Notes: generated by a model not told the origin, from the sequence alone. Counted from the stretch's first letter, positions 1 to 7,629 are shown. The stretch is 64,000 bases of DNA from Nordella sp. HKS 07 (GCF_011046735.1 NZ_CP049258.1:2312001-2376000); one strand, 5' to 3'. Translations and numbers: made by a program.

Positions 1-814
1 TTGTCGCCTGGATCGTCTCGCAATAAGAGAGATTATTGAGCGCGTTGATGCGGTCGATGAAGATCACGCCGGGCTCGGCATAGTCATAGGTCGAGCGCAT
101 GATCTGGTCCCACAACGGGCGGGCGCGGATCGTTTTGTAGGTCTGGCCGGCGAAGACGAGCGGCCAGTCGCTGTCGGCCTTCACGGCCTTCATGAAGTCG
201 TCGGTGACGAGGACCGAGAGATTGAACATGCGCAGGCGCTTGGGGTCTGCCTTGGCGGCGATGAAGTCCTCGATATCGGGGTGATCGCAGCGCAAGGTTC
301 CCATCATGGCGCCGCGACGCGAGCCCGCCGACATGATGGTGCGGCACATCGCATCCCATACGTCCATGAAGCTCAACGGGCCCGACGCGTCGGCGCCAAC
401 GCCTTTGACGGCGGCGCCTTTGGGCCTGATGGTGGAGAAATCCATGCCGACGCCGCCGCCCTGCTGCATGGTCAGCGCCGCTTCCTTCAGCGCGTCGAAG
501 ATGCCGGAAAGCGAATCCTCGATCCGGCCCATGACGAAACAGTTGAAGAGCGTGACGGTGCGCGCCGTGCCCGCGCCCGACAGGATTCGCCCGGCGGGAA
601 GGAACCGGTAATCCTTCAGGAGACCCTCGAATTCGCGCGCCCATCTGGCGCGCTCCGCCGGTTTTTCGGCTTCCGCCACCGCCTTGGCCACACGCTGCCA
701 GCTCGCCTCCACCGTCGCATCGACGGCGGCGCCGTCCGGCCGCTTGAACCGGTATTTCATGTCCCAGATCTCGGCCGAGATCGGATCAAGATCATGACGC
801 TCGGTGACGGACAT
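1..814 (-). CDS. nrdJ: Adenosylcobalamin-dependent (class II) ribonucleotide reductase, N-terminal part; runs off the left edge
   Basis: Reduces ribonucleotides to deoxyribonucleotides in the cytosol using adenosylcobalamin. The visible 271 residues are read from an ATG at 814 and contain FLPAGRILSGAG (71-82), the first redox cysteine in LFNCFVMG (C92), QQGGGVGMDFS, RCDHPDIEDF (176-185), NLSVLVTD (199-206) and EPGVIFIDRIN (248-258). The last visible residues, SYCETIQAT, lead into the expected NPCGE active-site segment beyond the edge. These motifs are typical of the NrdJ/NrdZ branch. The reading frame is open to the window edge, so the length is unknown. A candidate NrdR box lies 25 bases upstream. 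The strand-matched open frame over 84-644 is only a shadow of this gene. Confidence 0.95.
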   Translation of the reverse strand, partial: MSVTERHDLDPISAEIWDMKYRFKRPDGAAVDATVEASWQRVAKAVAEAEKPAERARWAREFEGLLKDYRFLPAGRILSGAGTARTVTLFNCFVMGRIEDSLSGIFDALKEAALTMQQGGGVGMDFSTIRPKGAAVKGVGADASGPLSFMDVWDAMCRTIMSAGSRRGAMMGTLRCDHPDIEDFIAAKADPKRLRMFNLSVLVTDDFMKAVKADSDWPLVFAGQTYKTIRARPLWDQIMRSTYDYAEPGVIFIDRINALNNLSYCETIQAT

Positions 815-838
815 GGGCTGCTCGCTGAACTGACCAAG

Positions 839-854
839 CCACAGTATATAGTAT
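839..854 (-). promoter_or_regulatory. Candidate NrdR box upstream of the ribonucleotide reductase
   Basis: Read on the minus strand the site is ATACTATATACTGTGG, which I align to the published NrdR-box consensus acaCwAtATaTwGtgt with 13 of 16 positions agreeing. It lies 25 bases upstream of the nrdJ start. NrdR boxes normally occur as tandem pairs, and no convincing second box is visible between 855 and 889, so the assignment is tentative. Confidence 0.45.
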
Positions 855-889
855 TGTTCTCGTTTTGGACATGCCTGTTTTAGGCGATG

Positions 890-1564
890 TTATACTGCCC
901 TAGCCGAACTTTGCGGGCGATCTTGTGGGGGGATCCACCACACTGGCGGATCATATTCGCGGGGGCGCCTTCCGGCGGGGTTAGTCCCTCTCATGACAAT
1001 CGCGGGGAAAACGCACCAGTCGAGATGGTCTTTCGTGATAGCAAGTCTGTTGCCATTGGTGTAGCGCGCTATATCCACCGAGAAATTTCGGCCAGGCGGC
1101 GCGACTGTGACCAGCTGCTTGTTCGGGAACCGATCCCTGAATATCCGCGCTGTCGCCGCTTGATCTGAATCCGCAGTTACCAGATACGCCTTATCGAATA
1201 CGTCATCCTGAGCATCGGTTATCAGGCTCAGGGCCACATTGATATCCGTCTCCTTCTCGGTCGGCCTTTTCCAGGCTCGACCGCATTTGCTGCAATCCAA
1301 ATCCTCATGGACGTAGTGACCTCTGACGGTCGTGACTCCGACATTCTCAAGCGCGTTCAGATATTGCTGGTGCCGCCATTTTTTTCTTTCGTCGCCGGGG
1401 TAGAAGGCGGTGCAAAAGACCGCCTTTACGAGCTCTTCGGTTTGCTTGGGGATGAGGCGTTCACCCAACTCCCAGAGATTGCACCATTTTAGATACGGTT
1501 CACCCAAGTCATTGATTGCATGGTATAAATTGAAGCCATCATAGTAAAATGCCGCTTTCAACAT
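890..1564 (-). CDS. NYN-domain (PIN-like) protein with a CxxC knuckle
   Basis: A 224-residue protein of the NYN/LabA family, which belongs to the PIN-like metal-dependent nuclease fold. Candidate acidic active-site residues are D9 and N12 in YYDGFNLYH, D107 in KETDINVAL and D132/D134 in VTADSDQ. A CSKCGRAW stretch at 91-98 interrupts the domain and could bind a metal with other cysteines. The start at 1564 follows a divergent intergenic region. The gene is visibly less GC-rich than its neighbours, which suggests acquisition by transfer. It lies upstream of nrdJ on the same strand with a 75-base gap; no functional link is shown. Substrate unknown. Confidence 0.8.
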   Translation of the reverse strand: MLKAAFYYDGFNLYHAINDLGEPYLKWCNLWELGERLIPKQTEELVKAVFCTAFYPGDERKKWRHQQYLNALENVGVTTVRGHYVHEDLDCSKCGRAWKRPTEKETDINVALSLITDAQDDVFDKAYLVTADSDQAATARIFRDRFPNKQLVTVAPPGRNFSVDIARYTNGNRLAITKDHLDWCVFPAIVMRGTNPAGRRPREYDPPVWWIPPQDRPQSSARAV

Positions 1565-1576
1565 GCCCTCTTAGCC

Positions 1577-1605
1577 TTGACATACCAGCGCCAAAAACGT
1601 ATATA
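1577..1605 (+). promoter_or_regulatory. Candidate sigma-70 promoter of a short transcript
   Basis: TTGACA (1577-1582), a 17-base spacer and TATATA (1600-1605). The -35 matches the consensus fully and the -10 in 4 of 6 positions. An imperfect inverted repeat, TTGACATACCA facing TGGTGTCAA, spans the -35 and the predicted start near 1612, so a repressor site is possible. Confidence 0.5.
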
Positions 1606-1611
1606 GCATGG

Positions 1612-1672
1612 TGTCAACGCGATGCGGTACGCCGCTAGCAACCCCCGGGCCTCGGCTCGGGGTTTAATTTTT
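1612..1672 (+). ncRNA. Candidate ~60-nt small RNA between promoter and strong terminator
   Basis: The predicted start near 1612 and the T-run ending at 1672 bracket about 60 bases with no open reading frame of note. The 3' half is a strong intrinsic terminator hairpin (1640-1664). The next gene starts only at 1723 and has its own ribosome site, so the terminator would end a stand-alone short RNA. It could instead be an attenuated leader of the NTF2-like gene. No family was recognised. Confidence 0.4.
1640..1672 (+). terminator. Intrinsic terminator
   Basis: AACCCC (1640-1645) pairs with GGGGTT (1659-1664). After one bulged C, GGGC pairs with GCUC (one G-U pair) and closes a CUCG tetraloop. 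TTTAATTTTTT follows directly. No protein gene precedes it on this strand. Confidence 0.7.
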
Positions 1673-1722
1673 TATGGACCTCTTTTTTCGCTCCGTGCTC
1701 ACCTTCCTGATCGGAGGCGACC

Positions 1723-2106
1723 ATGCCCGACCTGGAGCGCAACAAGCGCAGTGTCGTGGCCTTCTATGATCTGATGTTCAACCGGTGCCGGCCGCGCGAG
1801 GCGATCGAACGTTATGCGGGCGCGAGCTATACCCAGCACAATCCGGGCGTCGCCGACGGCAAGGAAGGCTTCATCGCGTATTTCGAAGAGGCGGCGCGCG
1901 ACTATCCGGGCAAAAGTGTCGAGTTCAAACGGGTGATCGCCGAGGGCGATCTCGTGGTGCTACATTGCCGGCAGGACTGGCCGGGCGATCATGTCTGGGC
2001 CGGCATCGACATCTTCCGCCTCGATGAAGCGGGCAAGATCGTCGAGCACTGGGACGTGCTGCAGATCGTGCCGGATCAGGCCGCCAATCCGAACGGGATG
2101 TTCTGA
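1723..2106 (+). CDS. NTF2-like (SnoaL-type) small protein
   Basis: A 127-residue single-domain protein resembling SnoaL-like polyketide cyclases and other NTF2-fold proteins. It has an N-terminal helix ([14 protein letters not shown]), a [15 protein letters not shown] stretch, and a C-terminal sheet with [22 protein letters not shown], the usual signature in this family. CGGAGG lies six bases before the ATG. There is no signal peptide. Members include cyclases, isomerases and proteins with no known reaction, so the substrate cannot be named. It is a single gene, convergent with plsC. Confidence 0.8.
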   Translation: MPDLERNKRSVVAFYDLMFNRCRPREAIERYAGASYTQHNPGVADGKEGFIAYFEEAARDYPGKSVEFKRVIAEGDLVVLHCRQDWPGDHVWAGIDIFRLDEAGKIVEHWDVLQIVPDQAANPNGMF

Positions 2107-2121
2107 GGCCAAATTCTCATA

Positions 2122-2850
2122 TCACTCTCGCGCTGAGGCGCGCCCTTCCTTCACCAGCCGCGCCGTCGCCGTCTCGATCGTCTCCTGCAATCGATTCGAG
2201 AAATCGCGCCGCGACAGGCCCGGCTCGATCACGGGCAATATCTCGACCACGATCGTGCCCGGATAGCGCAGGAACTTGCGCCGGGGCCAGAACAGGCCGG
2301 AATTGAGTGCGATCGGGAGACAGGGCAGGCCCAGATGCAGGTAAAGGGCGGCCGCTCCCGGCTTGTAGTCGGGGGCCGCATCGGGCGCGGTGCGCGTGCC
2401 TTCCGGGAAGATCACCAGCTGGCGGCCCATTTTCGCCGCTTCCCTGGCGCGCGCCAGCATGGTCTTGAGACCTTGCGCGCCGGCCGAGCGCTCGACCGGG
2501 ATCATGCGGAATTTCGGGATGAACCAGCCGAACAGCGGGATGAAGATAAGCTCGCGCTTCAAGACCATCGCCGGATCATCGAAGAGCGGCAGCAGCGCGA
2601 AAGTGTCCCAGGTCGATTGATGCTTGGACGCCACCAGCACCGCGCCCGCGGGGATATTCTCGCGGCCCCTGACCTCGAGCTTCGTGCCGCAGATCACTTT
2701 CAGCCACCACAGGCTGGTGGTCGCCCAGGCCTGCAGAGCGCGGATCGACCATTTGCGCGGGGTCACATAGAAGGGCGAGCCCAGCACCAGGAACAGCACC
2801 AGATTCACATAGAAGACGATATTGTAGACGAACGAGCGGAACCAGGTCAC
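2122..2850 (-). CDS. plsC: 1-acyl-sn-glycerol-3-phosphate acyltransferase (PlsC-like)
   Basis: Transfers a fatty acyl chain to lysophosphatidic acid during phospholipid synthesis at the inner membrane. The 242-residue protein begins with a membrane segment (about 8-28) and carries the HX4D catalytic motif (HQSTWD, 77-82), the substrate-binding FPEGTR motif (148-153) and the IPLFGWFIPKF and PVERS blocks. I chose the GTG at 2850 because it overlaps the ftsX stop as GTGA, giving translational coupling, and the family begins at this point. The open frame runs further upstream only inside ftsX. It is the last gene of the ftsE-ftsX-plsC group. Confidence 0.9.
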   Translation of the reverse strand: MTWFRSFVYNIVFYVNLVLFLVLGSPFYVTPRKWSIRALQAWATTSLWWLKVICGTKLEVRGRENIPAGAVLVASKHQSTWDTFALLPLFDDPAMVLKRELIFIPLFGWFIPKFRMIPVERSAGAQGLKTMLARAREAAKMGRQLVIFPEGTRTAPDAAPDYKPGAAALYLHLGLPCLPIALNSGLFWPRRKFLRYPGTIVVEILPVIEPGLSRRDFSNRLQETIETATARLVKEGRASARE

Positions 2851-3752
2851 CGGAGACTCTTCAGGATGCGCAGCAGCGTCACGCGCGACGTGATGAGGCA
2901 GATGAGTGTCACCACCAGCGGCACCGCTGCCAGCGAGAGATAATTCTGCGTCAGGTGACCGCCCGAAAAGGAGAGGAATTCCTGGGTGATGGCGGCGAAG
3001 CTTTCGGGCGCCGCCCCCGCCGCCAGAAAGAAGGTGAGGATGCCGAGCACGAGGCCGATGACACCGGCGGTGAGTCCGGTGCGCAGGAAGCGGCCCCAGA
3101 CCTGGCGCGCGATGAAACTGTCGCGGGCGCCGACGAGATGCAGCACCTCGACCACTTCCCGATTGGCCTCGAGTGCCGCGCGCGTGGCGAAGACGACGAT
3201 GGCGATGGTGCACAGGCCGATCAGGGCCAGGATGGCATAAGCGAGCGTCGTCAGCACGCGCGCCATGCGGGTGAGTTCGGCCTGCCAGCGTTTATGCGTG
3301 TCGAGGCTGACGCCCGGCACCTCATTGCGCAGAGCGGTTTCGAGCGCGGCGAAATCCGGCGGGTTGCCGGGATCGATCTCGATCGCGATGAGGCGCGGCA
3401 CGGGCAGGTCCTCCAGCCCGTCGATGCCGCCGATCCACGGCTCGAGCAGGTCGATCGCCGCTTTTTCGTCGAGCACCGTGACATTCAGGACACCGGGCGT
3501 GGCCTTGAGAATGGCGGCCGCCTTGGCGAGATCGTCCTCCATGTTGCGCCCCTGGATCTCGCGGATCTGAACGGTGATCTCGCGCGACAGATCGCCGGTC
3601 CAGGCCTCGACCGAGCGGTTGATCAGTACGAGGCCGCCCGCCGCCAGCACGGCCAGATAGCACATCACCGCCATTGCGAGAGTGAGCGTGCGCAAGGGCG
3701 CCGCGTCGGGCGGGATGATGGCTTCGGGACGATGCGCGGCCTGGTCGGTCAT
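2847..3752 (-). CDS. ftsX: Cell division protein FtsX (FtsX-like permease)
   Basis: The membrane partner of FtsE, which transmits ATP hydrolysis across the inner membrane to activate peptidoglycan hydrolases during division. The 301-residue protein shows the expected plan: a cytoplasmic N-terminus, a first membrane segment (about 24-46), a periplasmic domain to about 165, and three C-terminal membrane segments. EVVEVLHLVGARDSFIARQ is the conserved FtsX loop between membrane segments. It lies 214 bases downstream of ftsE rather than touching it, and the gap is filled by a GC-rich repeat. Its stop overlaps the plsC start. Confidence 0.92.
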   Translation of the reverse strand: MTDQAAHRPEAIIPPDAAPLRTLTLAMAVMCYLAVLAAGGLVLINRSVEAWTGDLSREITVQIREIQGRNMEDDLAKAAAILKATPGVLNVTVLDEKAAIDLLEPWIGGIDGLEDLPVPRLIAIEIDPGNPPDFAALETALRNEVPGVSLDTHKRWQAELTRMARVLTTLAYAILALIGLCTIAIVVFATRAALEANREVVEVLHLVGARDSFIARQVWGRFLRTGLTAGVIGLVLGILTFFLAAGAAPESFAAITQEFLSFSGGHLTQNYLSLAAVPLVVTLICLITSRVTLLRILKSLR

Positions 3753-3782
3753 GCCGTCATTCCAAAATGGGGCGCGGGCTGC

Positions 3783-3947
3783 TTCTTACCCTCGCCCCCC
3801 ACGGGGGAGAGGGAGGGGCCCAATGCGAAGCATTGGGAGGGTGAGGGGGAACGGACAGCAAAAGTCCTGAATCTGAGGCTCGGAATTCTCCGTCGGTTCC
3901 CCCTCACCCTAGCCCTCTCCTCCGCAGGGGGAGAGGGGATGAGTGTC
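3783..3947 (+). repeat. GC-rich palindromic intergenic repeat between ftsE and ftsX
   Basis: The stretch contains two inverted modules. One is built on CCCTCGCCCCCCACGGGGGA and GAGGGAGGGG. The other is CCCTCTCCTCCGCAGGGGGA followed by GAGGGG. A small CCCAATGCGAAGCATTGGG palindrome lies in between. This resembles the CCCTCTCCC/GGGAGAGGG dispersed elements common between genes in Hyphomicrobiales, and a related element occurs at 58990-59140. It lies between ftsE and ftsX and would form stable hairpins if transcribed. Confidence 0.7.
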
Positions 3948-3966
3948 GATGCACCACAGGAGATTC

Positions 3967-4626
3967 TCATGCCGCCAGTCTCAATTCGCCCTGATCGAGG
4001 GTCATGACCGGCATCCGCGCCTGGGCGATGAGCTGCGCGTCATGGGTGGCGATCAGCACAGTGGTGCCGAGGCGGTTGAGCTCGAGGAACAATCTCAGCA
4101 GCCGCTTGGCCAGCGCCGGATCGACATTGCCCGTCGGCTCGTCGGCGAGCAGCAGCTGCGGCTTGGCGATGACGGCGCGCGCGATCGCGGCGCGCTGCTT
4201 CTCGCCGCCCGAGAGCACCTGCGGCATCACGCGCGCCTGCTCGGCGAGCCCCACCCATTTGAGGAGTTCCATGACATCGGCTCGATACCTTTCTTCAGCC
4301 AGCCCCGCCACGCGCAACGGCAGAGCGACATTCTCGTAAGTGGTCAGATGGTCGAGCAAGCGGAATTCCTGGAACACGATGCCGATACGGCGGCGCAGCA
4401 ATGGCAGGTCCTTGCGACCGATCTGTGTCGTGTCCTGGCCGAACACGCTCATGAAGCCGCGCGTCGGCGCCATCGACAGAAACAGGAGGCGCAGAAGCGA
4501 TGTCTTGCCGGCGCCCGATGGCCCGGTGAGAAAACGGAACTCACCCGGCGCCAGGATGAAGGAGACGTCCTTCAGGATCTCCGGCCCATGCCCATAGCGC
4601 AGGCCGACATTTTCGAGACGAACCAT
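3967..4626 (-). CDS. ftsE: Cell division ATP-binding protein FtsE
   Basis: The cytoplasmic ATPase of the FtsEX complex. The 219-residue ABC protein has Walker A GPSGAGKT (35-42), a Q-loop in IVFQEFRLL, the signature LSGGEKQR (138-145), Walker B LLLADEP (158-164) and a switch histidine in IATHD. The length is normal for FtsE. The ATG at 4626 is the only suitable start before the motifs. It is divergent from the zinc-ribbon gene at 4834, and a dispersed repeat lies in the shared upstream region. Confidence 0.94.
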   Translation of the reverse strand: MVRLENVGLRYGHGPEILKDVSFILAPGEFRFLTGPSGAGKTSLLRLLFLSMAPTRGFMSVFGQDTTQIGRKDLPLLRRRIGIVFQEFRLLDHLTTYENVALPLRVAGLAEERYRADVMELLKWVGLAEQARVMPQVLSGGEKQRAAIARAVIAKPQLLLADEPTGNVDPALAKRLLRLFLELNRLGTTVLIATHDAQLIAQARMPVMTLDQGELRLAA

Positions 4627-4643
4627 GTGGTCCCCTTCAGCAT

Positions 4644-4743
4644 TAGAGCGCCGGACAGTCTGATAGAATCCGGTGCTCTAACTCTTTGATTTGAGCATCG
4701 GATTATCCGAAAACCGCTTCGCACTTTTCGGTCCGATGCTCTT
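4644..4743 (+). repeat. Dispersed repeat family A, copy 1
   Basis: A roughly 100-base element starting TAGAGCGCCGG and ending in GATGCTCTTA. Its right half is a hairpin with perfect 10-base arms, GAGCATCGGA and TCCGATGCTC, and inner CCGAAAA/TTTTCGG arms. The same layout recurs at 14909-15037, and the hairpin half recurs inverted at 56826-56876. Here it occupies the divergent region between ftsE and the zinc-ribbon gene. Confidence 0.75.
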
Positions 4744-4833
4744 AACGCCGCCTTAACCCTGTTTGCGGTTAATCTTCAAGACCATAGGGACAGTCGGGCC
4801 CTGGTCTCGAATCGTTTCAACGGCACCCTCGGA

Positions 4834-5583
4834 ATGATAGTCGCCTGCCCCGCTTGCGCAACTCGCTATGACTTCCCCGCTACGCGCTTCAGCGCCAGCG
4901 GCACCATGGTGCGCTGCGTCGAATGCGGCCATAATTGGATCGAGTGCCGTCCCACCGAGATCATCGACGTGGCGCCGAGGCCCGTATCTCATTCCGTCTC
5001 TCCGGTGCCGGCTGCCGCGCCATTGATCGATGTCCGCCCCGACGAGGACCGCGAGATCCGCCGCCTGACCGAGGCGGCCCGCCTGGCGCGTGAGGATTTC
5101 GTCGCCGCCCAGCGCCGCCGACGCCATAGGCTTTGCGGCTGGGGCGCCTTCGCCGCCGCCGCCGTCACGCCTTTCATCGCCGCTTTTTCGATGCCCGAGG
5201 CGACGGTGCGTCTCTTCCCGGTCAGCATGCGCGCCTTCGAGCAGGCCGGCATCGGCGTCAATATCTACGGCCTCGAGGTGCGCCGCGTCGAGCAGCAGCA
5301 TCTGATCGTCGACGGCACCCGCGTCATCGCGATCAAGGGCGAGATCGTCAATGTGAGCGAGGGGGACCGCAAGGTTCCCTCTTTGCGCTTTACCTTGCAG
5401 GATGCAGGGGCCGCCGCGGTCTATGCCTGGACGCTCGATTCCGCCATAAGGCCCCTGCGTCCGGGGGAAATCACCACCTTCACCACCCGCGTCGCTTCGC
5501 CGCCGGAAACCGCCGAAAATGTGCAGATTCGCTTTGCCCATGCCGATGAAATTGGCGTAAATCCCCGCCATGAGTCACATTGA
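4834..5583 (+). CDS. Zinc-ribbon (MJ0042-type) single-pass membrane protein
   Basis: A 249-residue protein with an N-terminal zinc ribbon, C5-P-A-C8 and C28-V-E-C31, of the MJ0042 finger type. A charged linker, one hydrophobic segment (about 104-122) and a C-terminal domain with SEGDRKVPSLRFTLQDA follow. This architecture is frequent beside ftsE/ftsX in alphaproteobacteria. The role is not established; the topology suggests a metal-binding cytoplasmic head tethered to the inner membrane with a periplasmic domain. It overlaps hpt by 14 bases, so the two are probably co-translated. Confidence 0.8.
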   Translation: MIVACPACATRYDFPATRFSASGTMVRCVECGHNWIECRPTEIIDVAPRPVSHSVSPVPAAAPLIDVRPDEDREIRRLTEAARLAREDFVAAQRRRRHRLCGWGAFAAAAVTPFIAAFSMPEATVRLFPVSMRAFEQAGIGVNIYGLEVRRVEQQHLIVDGTRVIAIKGEIVNVSEGDRKVPSLRFTLQDAGAAAVYAWTLDSAIRPLRPGEITTFTTRVASPPETAENVQIRFAHADEIGVNPRHESH

Positions 5584-6121
5584 AATAGACGGCCACCGCA
5601 TCGCGGTGTTGTTCTCCGAAGCCCAGATCTCCGAACGTATCGAAGCCATCGCGCAGGCGATCGCCAAGAAGCAACCGCACCGCCTCCTGGTCGTGCCGGT
5701 GCTGAAGGGCAGCTTCGTCTTCGCCGCCGACCTCATCCGCGCCATGCACCGCGCCGGCCTGTCGCCGGAAGTCGATTTCATGATGCTGGCGAGCTATCGC
5801 GACAAGACCCGCTCCTCCGGCAAGGTCGATGTATTGCGCGACGTCGAATCGCCGATCGAGGACCGCGACATCCTGCTCATCGACGACATCCTCGAATCGG
5901 GCCGCACGCTGGCCTACGCCAAGGACCTGCTCGCCGCGCGCGGCGCCCGCAGCGTTTCGACCGCCGTGCTGCTCGAAAAGCCCGGCCATCTCGCCGCCGA
6001 CATCGAGGCCGATCACCGGGGCTTCGTCTGCCCGGACAAGTTCGTCGTCGGCTATGGTATGGACATGGCGCACCAGTTCCGCGAACTGCCTTTCGTCGGT
6101 CACGTGCTGACGGCGAAGTGA
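5570..6121 (+). CDS. hpt: Hypoxanthine phosphoribosyltransferase
   Basis: Salvages hypoxanthine and guanine by joining them to PRPP in the cytosol. The 183-residue protein has the type I PRTase PRPP loop ILLIDDILESGRTL (101-114), the pyrophosphate-binding VPVLKGSFVFAADL segment, the flexible-loop SYRDKTRSSGKV, and KFVVGYGMD near the C-terminus, which binds the purine. The length is normal. It starts inside the preceding zinc-ribbon gene and ends five bases before a convergent gene. Confidence 0.93.
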   Translation: MSHIEIDGHRIAVLFSEAQISERIEAIAQAIAKKQPHRLLVVPVLKGSFVFAADLIRAMHRAGLSPEVDFMMLASYRDKTRSSGKVDVLRDVESPIEDRDILLIDDILESGRTLAYAKDLLAARGARSVSTAVLLEKPGHLAADIEADHRGFVCPDKFVVGYGMDMAHQFRELPFVGHVLTAK

Positions 6122-6125
6122 CGAT

Positions 6126-6892
6126 TTAAAAATGAGCGAGATAGCCGCCGTCGACCGCCAGCATGTGGCCGGTGACATAGGAGGCGGCGGGTGACGCCAG
6201 AAAAACGACGGCGCCGGCAATTTCCTCGGGCCTGCCCCAGCGCCCGAGCGCGGTGCGTTGCCTGAGCCACTCGGCGATGCGCGCATCGGCGACGAGCTGT
6301 TCATTGGTTTCGGTGGCAAAAAAGCCCGGCGCCACGGCATTGACCGTGATGCCATGCGCCCCGAGCTCGGCGGCAAGTGCCCGGGTCAGCGCCAGAAGGC
6401 CGCCTTTCGCCGTCGTATAGACCGCATCGCCCGAATTGGCGACGGGGCCCGCGATCGAGGTGATGTTGACGATGCGCCCGCCTTGCGCCTTGCCGATCAT
6501 CAGCTTCACCGCCCGCCGGCTGAGCTCGAAGGGCGCCACCAGATCGGCCTCGATGAGCTTGCGCACATCGCCAAGGGTGAAATCGAATATGGGGCGGCGG
6601 TCGCGCAGGCCGACATTGTTGACCAGTATGTCGAGCCCGCTTTGCTCGGCGGCGATCCGCGCGAAGGCCGCCTCGACCTGCGCCTCGTTGGTGACGTCGA
6701 AGGCGATGGGTGATGCCGAAGCGCCCGCCGCCCGGATCTGTTCGGCCGCCCGCTCGAGAGGTTCCGGTCTGCGCCCGTTCAAAGGACGTGAGCGCCGGCT
6801 TCGGCCAGCGCCTTGGCGATGGCGAGGCCGAGGCCTCGTCCGGCGCCGGTGACGAGCGCGGTCTTGCCCGCAAGCGCGAACAGCGTGCTCAT
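6126..6892 (-). pseudogene. SDR-family oxidoreductase split by a one-base deletion
   Basis: The N-terminal part (MSTLFALAGKTALVTGAGRG, then LGLAIAKALAEAGAHVL) reads to a TGA at about 6781. The remainder (LNGRRPEPLERAAEQ onward) continues in the next frame. One missing base in the T-run at 6780-6783 explains the break, and 767 nt is one short of 256 codons. Restored, it is a full-length SDR with the TGxxxGxG cofactor loop, NNVG, a Y-x3-K dyad in VYTTAKGG and a C-terminal GGYLAHF. The start overlaps the upstream methyltransferase stop as TAATG. It may be a sequencing error. Substrate unknown. Confidence 0.85.
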
Positions 6893-7629
6893 TATTTCGC
6901 GCGCGGCAGCTTCACATCGAAAGAGACGAGCGCCGGCCTGAGCCGCGGCAGCATGCGGCGCGAGCGCTTTCGGGTCGACACGGCATAGACCTGTTTCACC
7001 GCCTCGACGATGATGACGCCGGAGAAAGCCGGTGAGGTCCTGAGACCCAGCCTTTCCCAGGCCGCCGCCGACTTGAGGAGCAGGCCGCGCTCGGAGGGCG
7101 GCATGAATAAAGCCTGCGACCAGCCGACGGGCGAGAACTTCGTTTCCTTGAGCGCCTGTTGCAGTTGCGAGCGCGAATAAGGCTGGCCATAGCCGAAAGG
7201 TGTCGCATCCGAACGCGCCCACAGGCCGCGCCGGTTCGGCACCACAATCACCAGCCGGCCTTGCGGCGACATGACCCGCCAGATTTCCTGCAGCATCTCG
7301 GAGGGCTGGTCGGTGAGCTCGAGCCCATGGATGACGAGCGCGAAATCGACCGTGCTTTCGAGCAGCGGCAATTCGCATTCCTCGACCAGGGCGGCGGCAT
7401 TGGGCTGGCCTTCCGGCCAGTGCAGCACGCCGCGCTGCGCCATCATGAAGACAAGGCTGCGCTCGGCACCATCGGAGGGATGATCGAGATAGGGTGCCGC
7501 GAATCCCAGGCCCAGCACCGTGGCGCCGGTGAGATCGCCGAAACGGTCGCGCAAGCGATGCGCGATCAGCCGGCGAGTCGCCTGGCCGAGCCGGCTTGCG
7601 TAGAATTCGCGTAGATCGGCAACATCCAT
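6892..7629 (-). CDS. Class I SAM-dependent methyltransferase (methyltransf_11-like)
   Basis: A 245-residue protein with a Rossmann methyltransferase core: motif I in TVLGLGFAAPYLD (about 37-49), an acidic ELPLLESTVDFALVIHGLEL stretch, and a post-motif segment with SPQGRLVIVVPNRRGLWAR. The residues replacing the usual GxGxG are GLGFA, so the SAM loop is atypical. Genes of this type commonly sit divergent from gloB in alphaproteobacteria, as here (gloB starts 67 bases away). The substrate is unknown. Its stop overlaps the start of the SDR gene. Confidence 0.8.
   Translation of the reverse strand: MDVADLREFYASRLGQATRRLIAHRLRDRFGDLTGATVLGLGFAAPYLDHPSDGAERSLVFMMAQRGVLHWPEGQPNAAALVEECELPLLESTVDFALVIHGLELTDQPSEMLQEIWRVMSPQGRLVIVVPNRRGLWARSDATPFGYGQPYSRSQLQQALKETKFSPVGWSQALFMPPSERGLLLKSAAAWERLGLRTSPAFSGVIIVEAVKQVYAVSTRKRSRRMLPRLRPALVSFDVKLPRAK

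Noticed and set aside
885-900. Second NrdR box near 890
   Set aside because: Only about 7 of 16 consensus positions agree and the spacing to the first box is unusual.
1612-1672. Possible tRNA fragment
   Set aside because: It has one long hairpin and a T-run but no T-loop sequence, anticodon arm or CCA-like end.
2851-3213. N-terminal extension of plsC into ftsX
   Set aside because: The residues are the out-of-frame translation of ftsX; the GTGA overlap gives the normal start.
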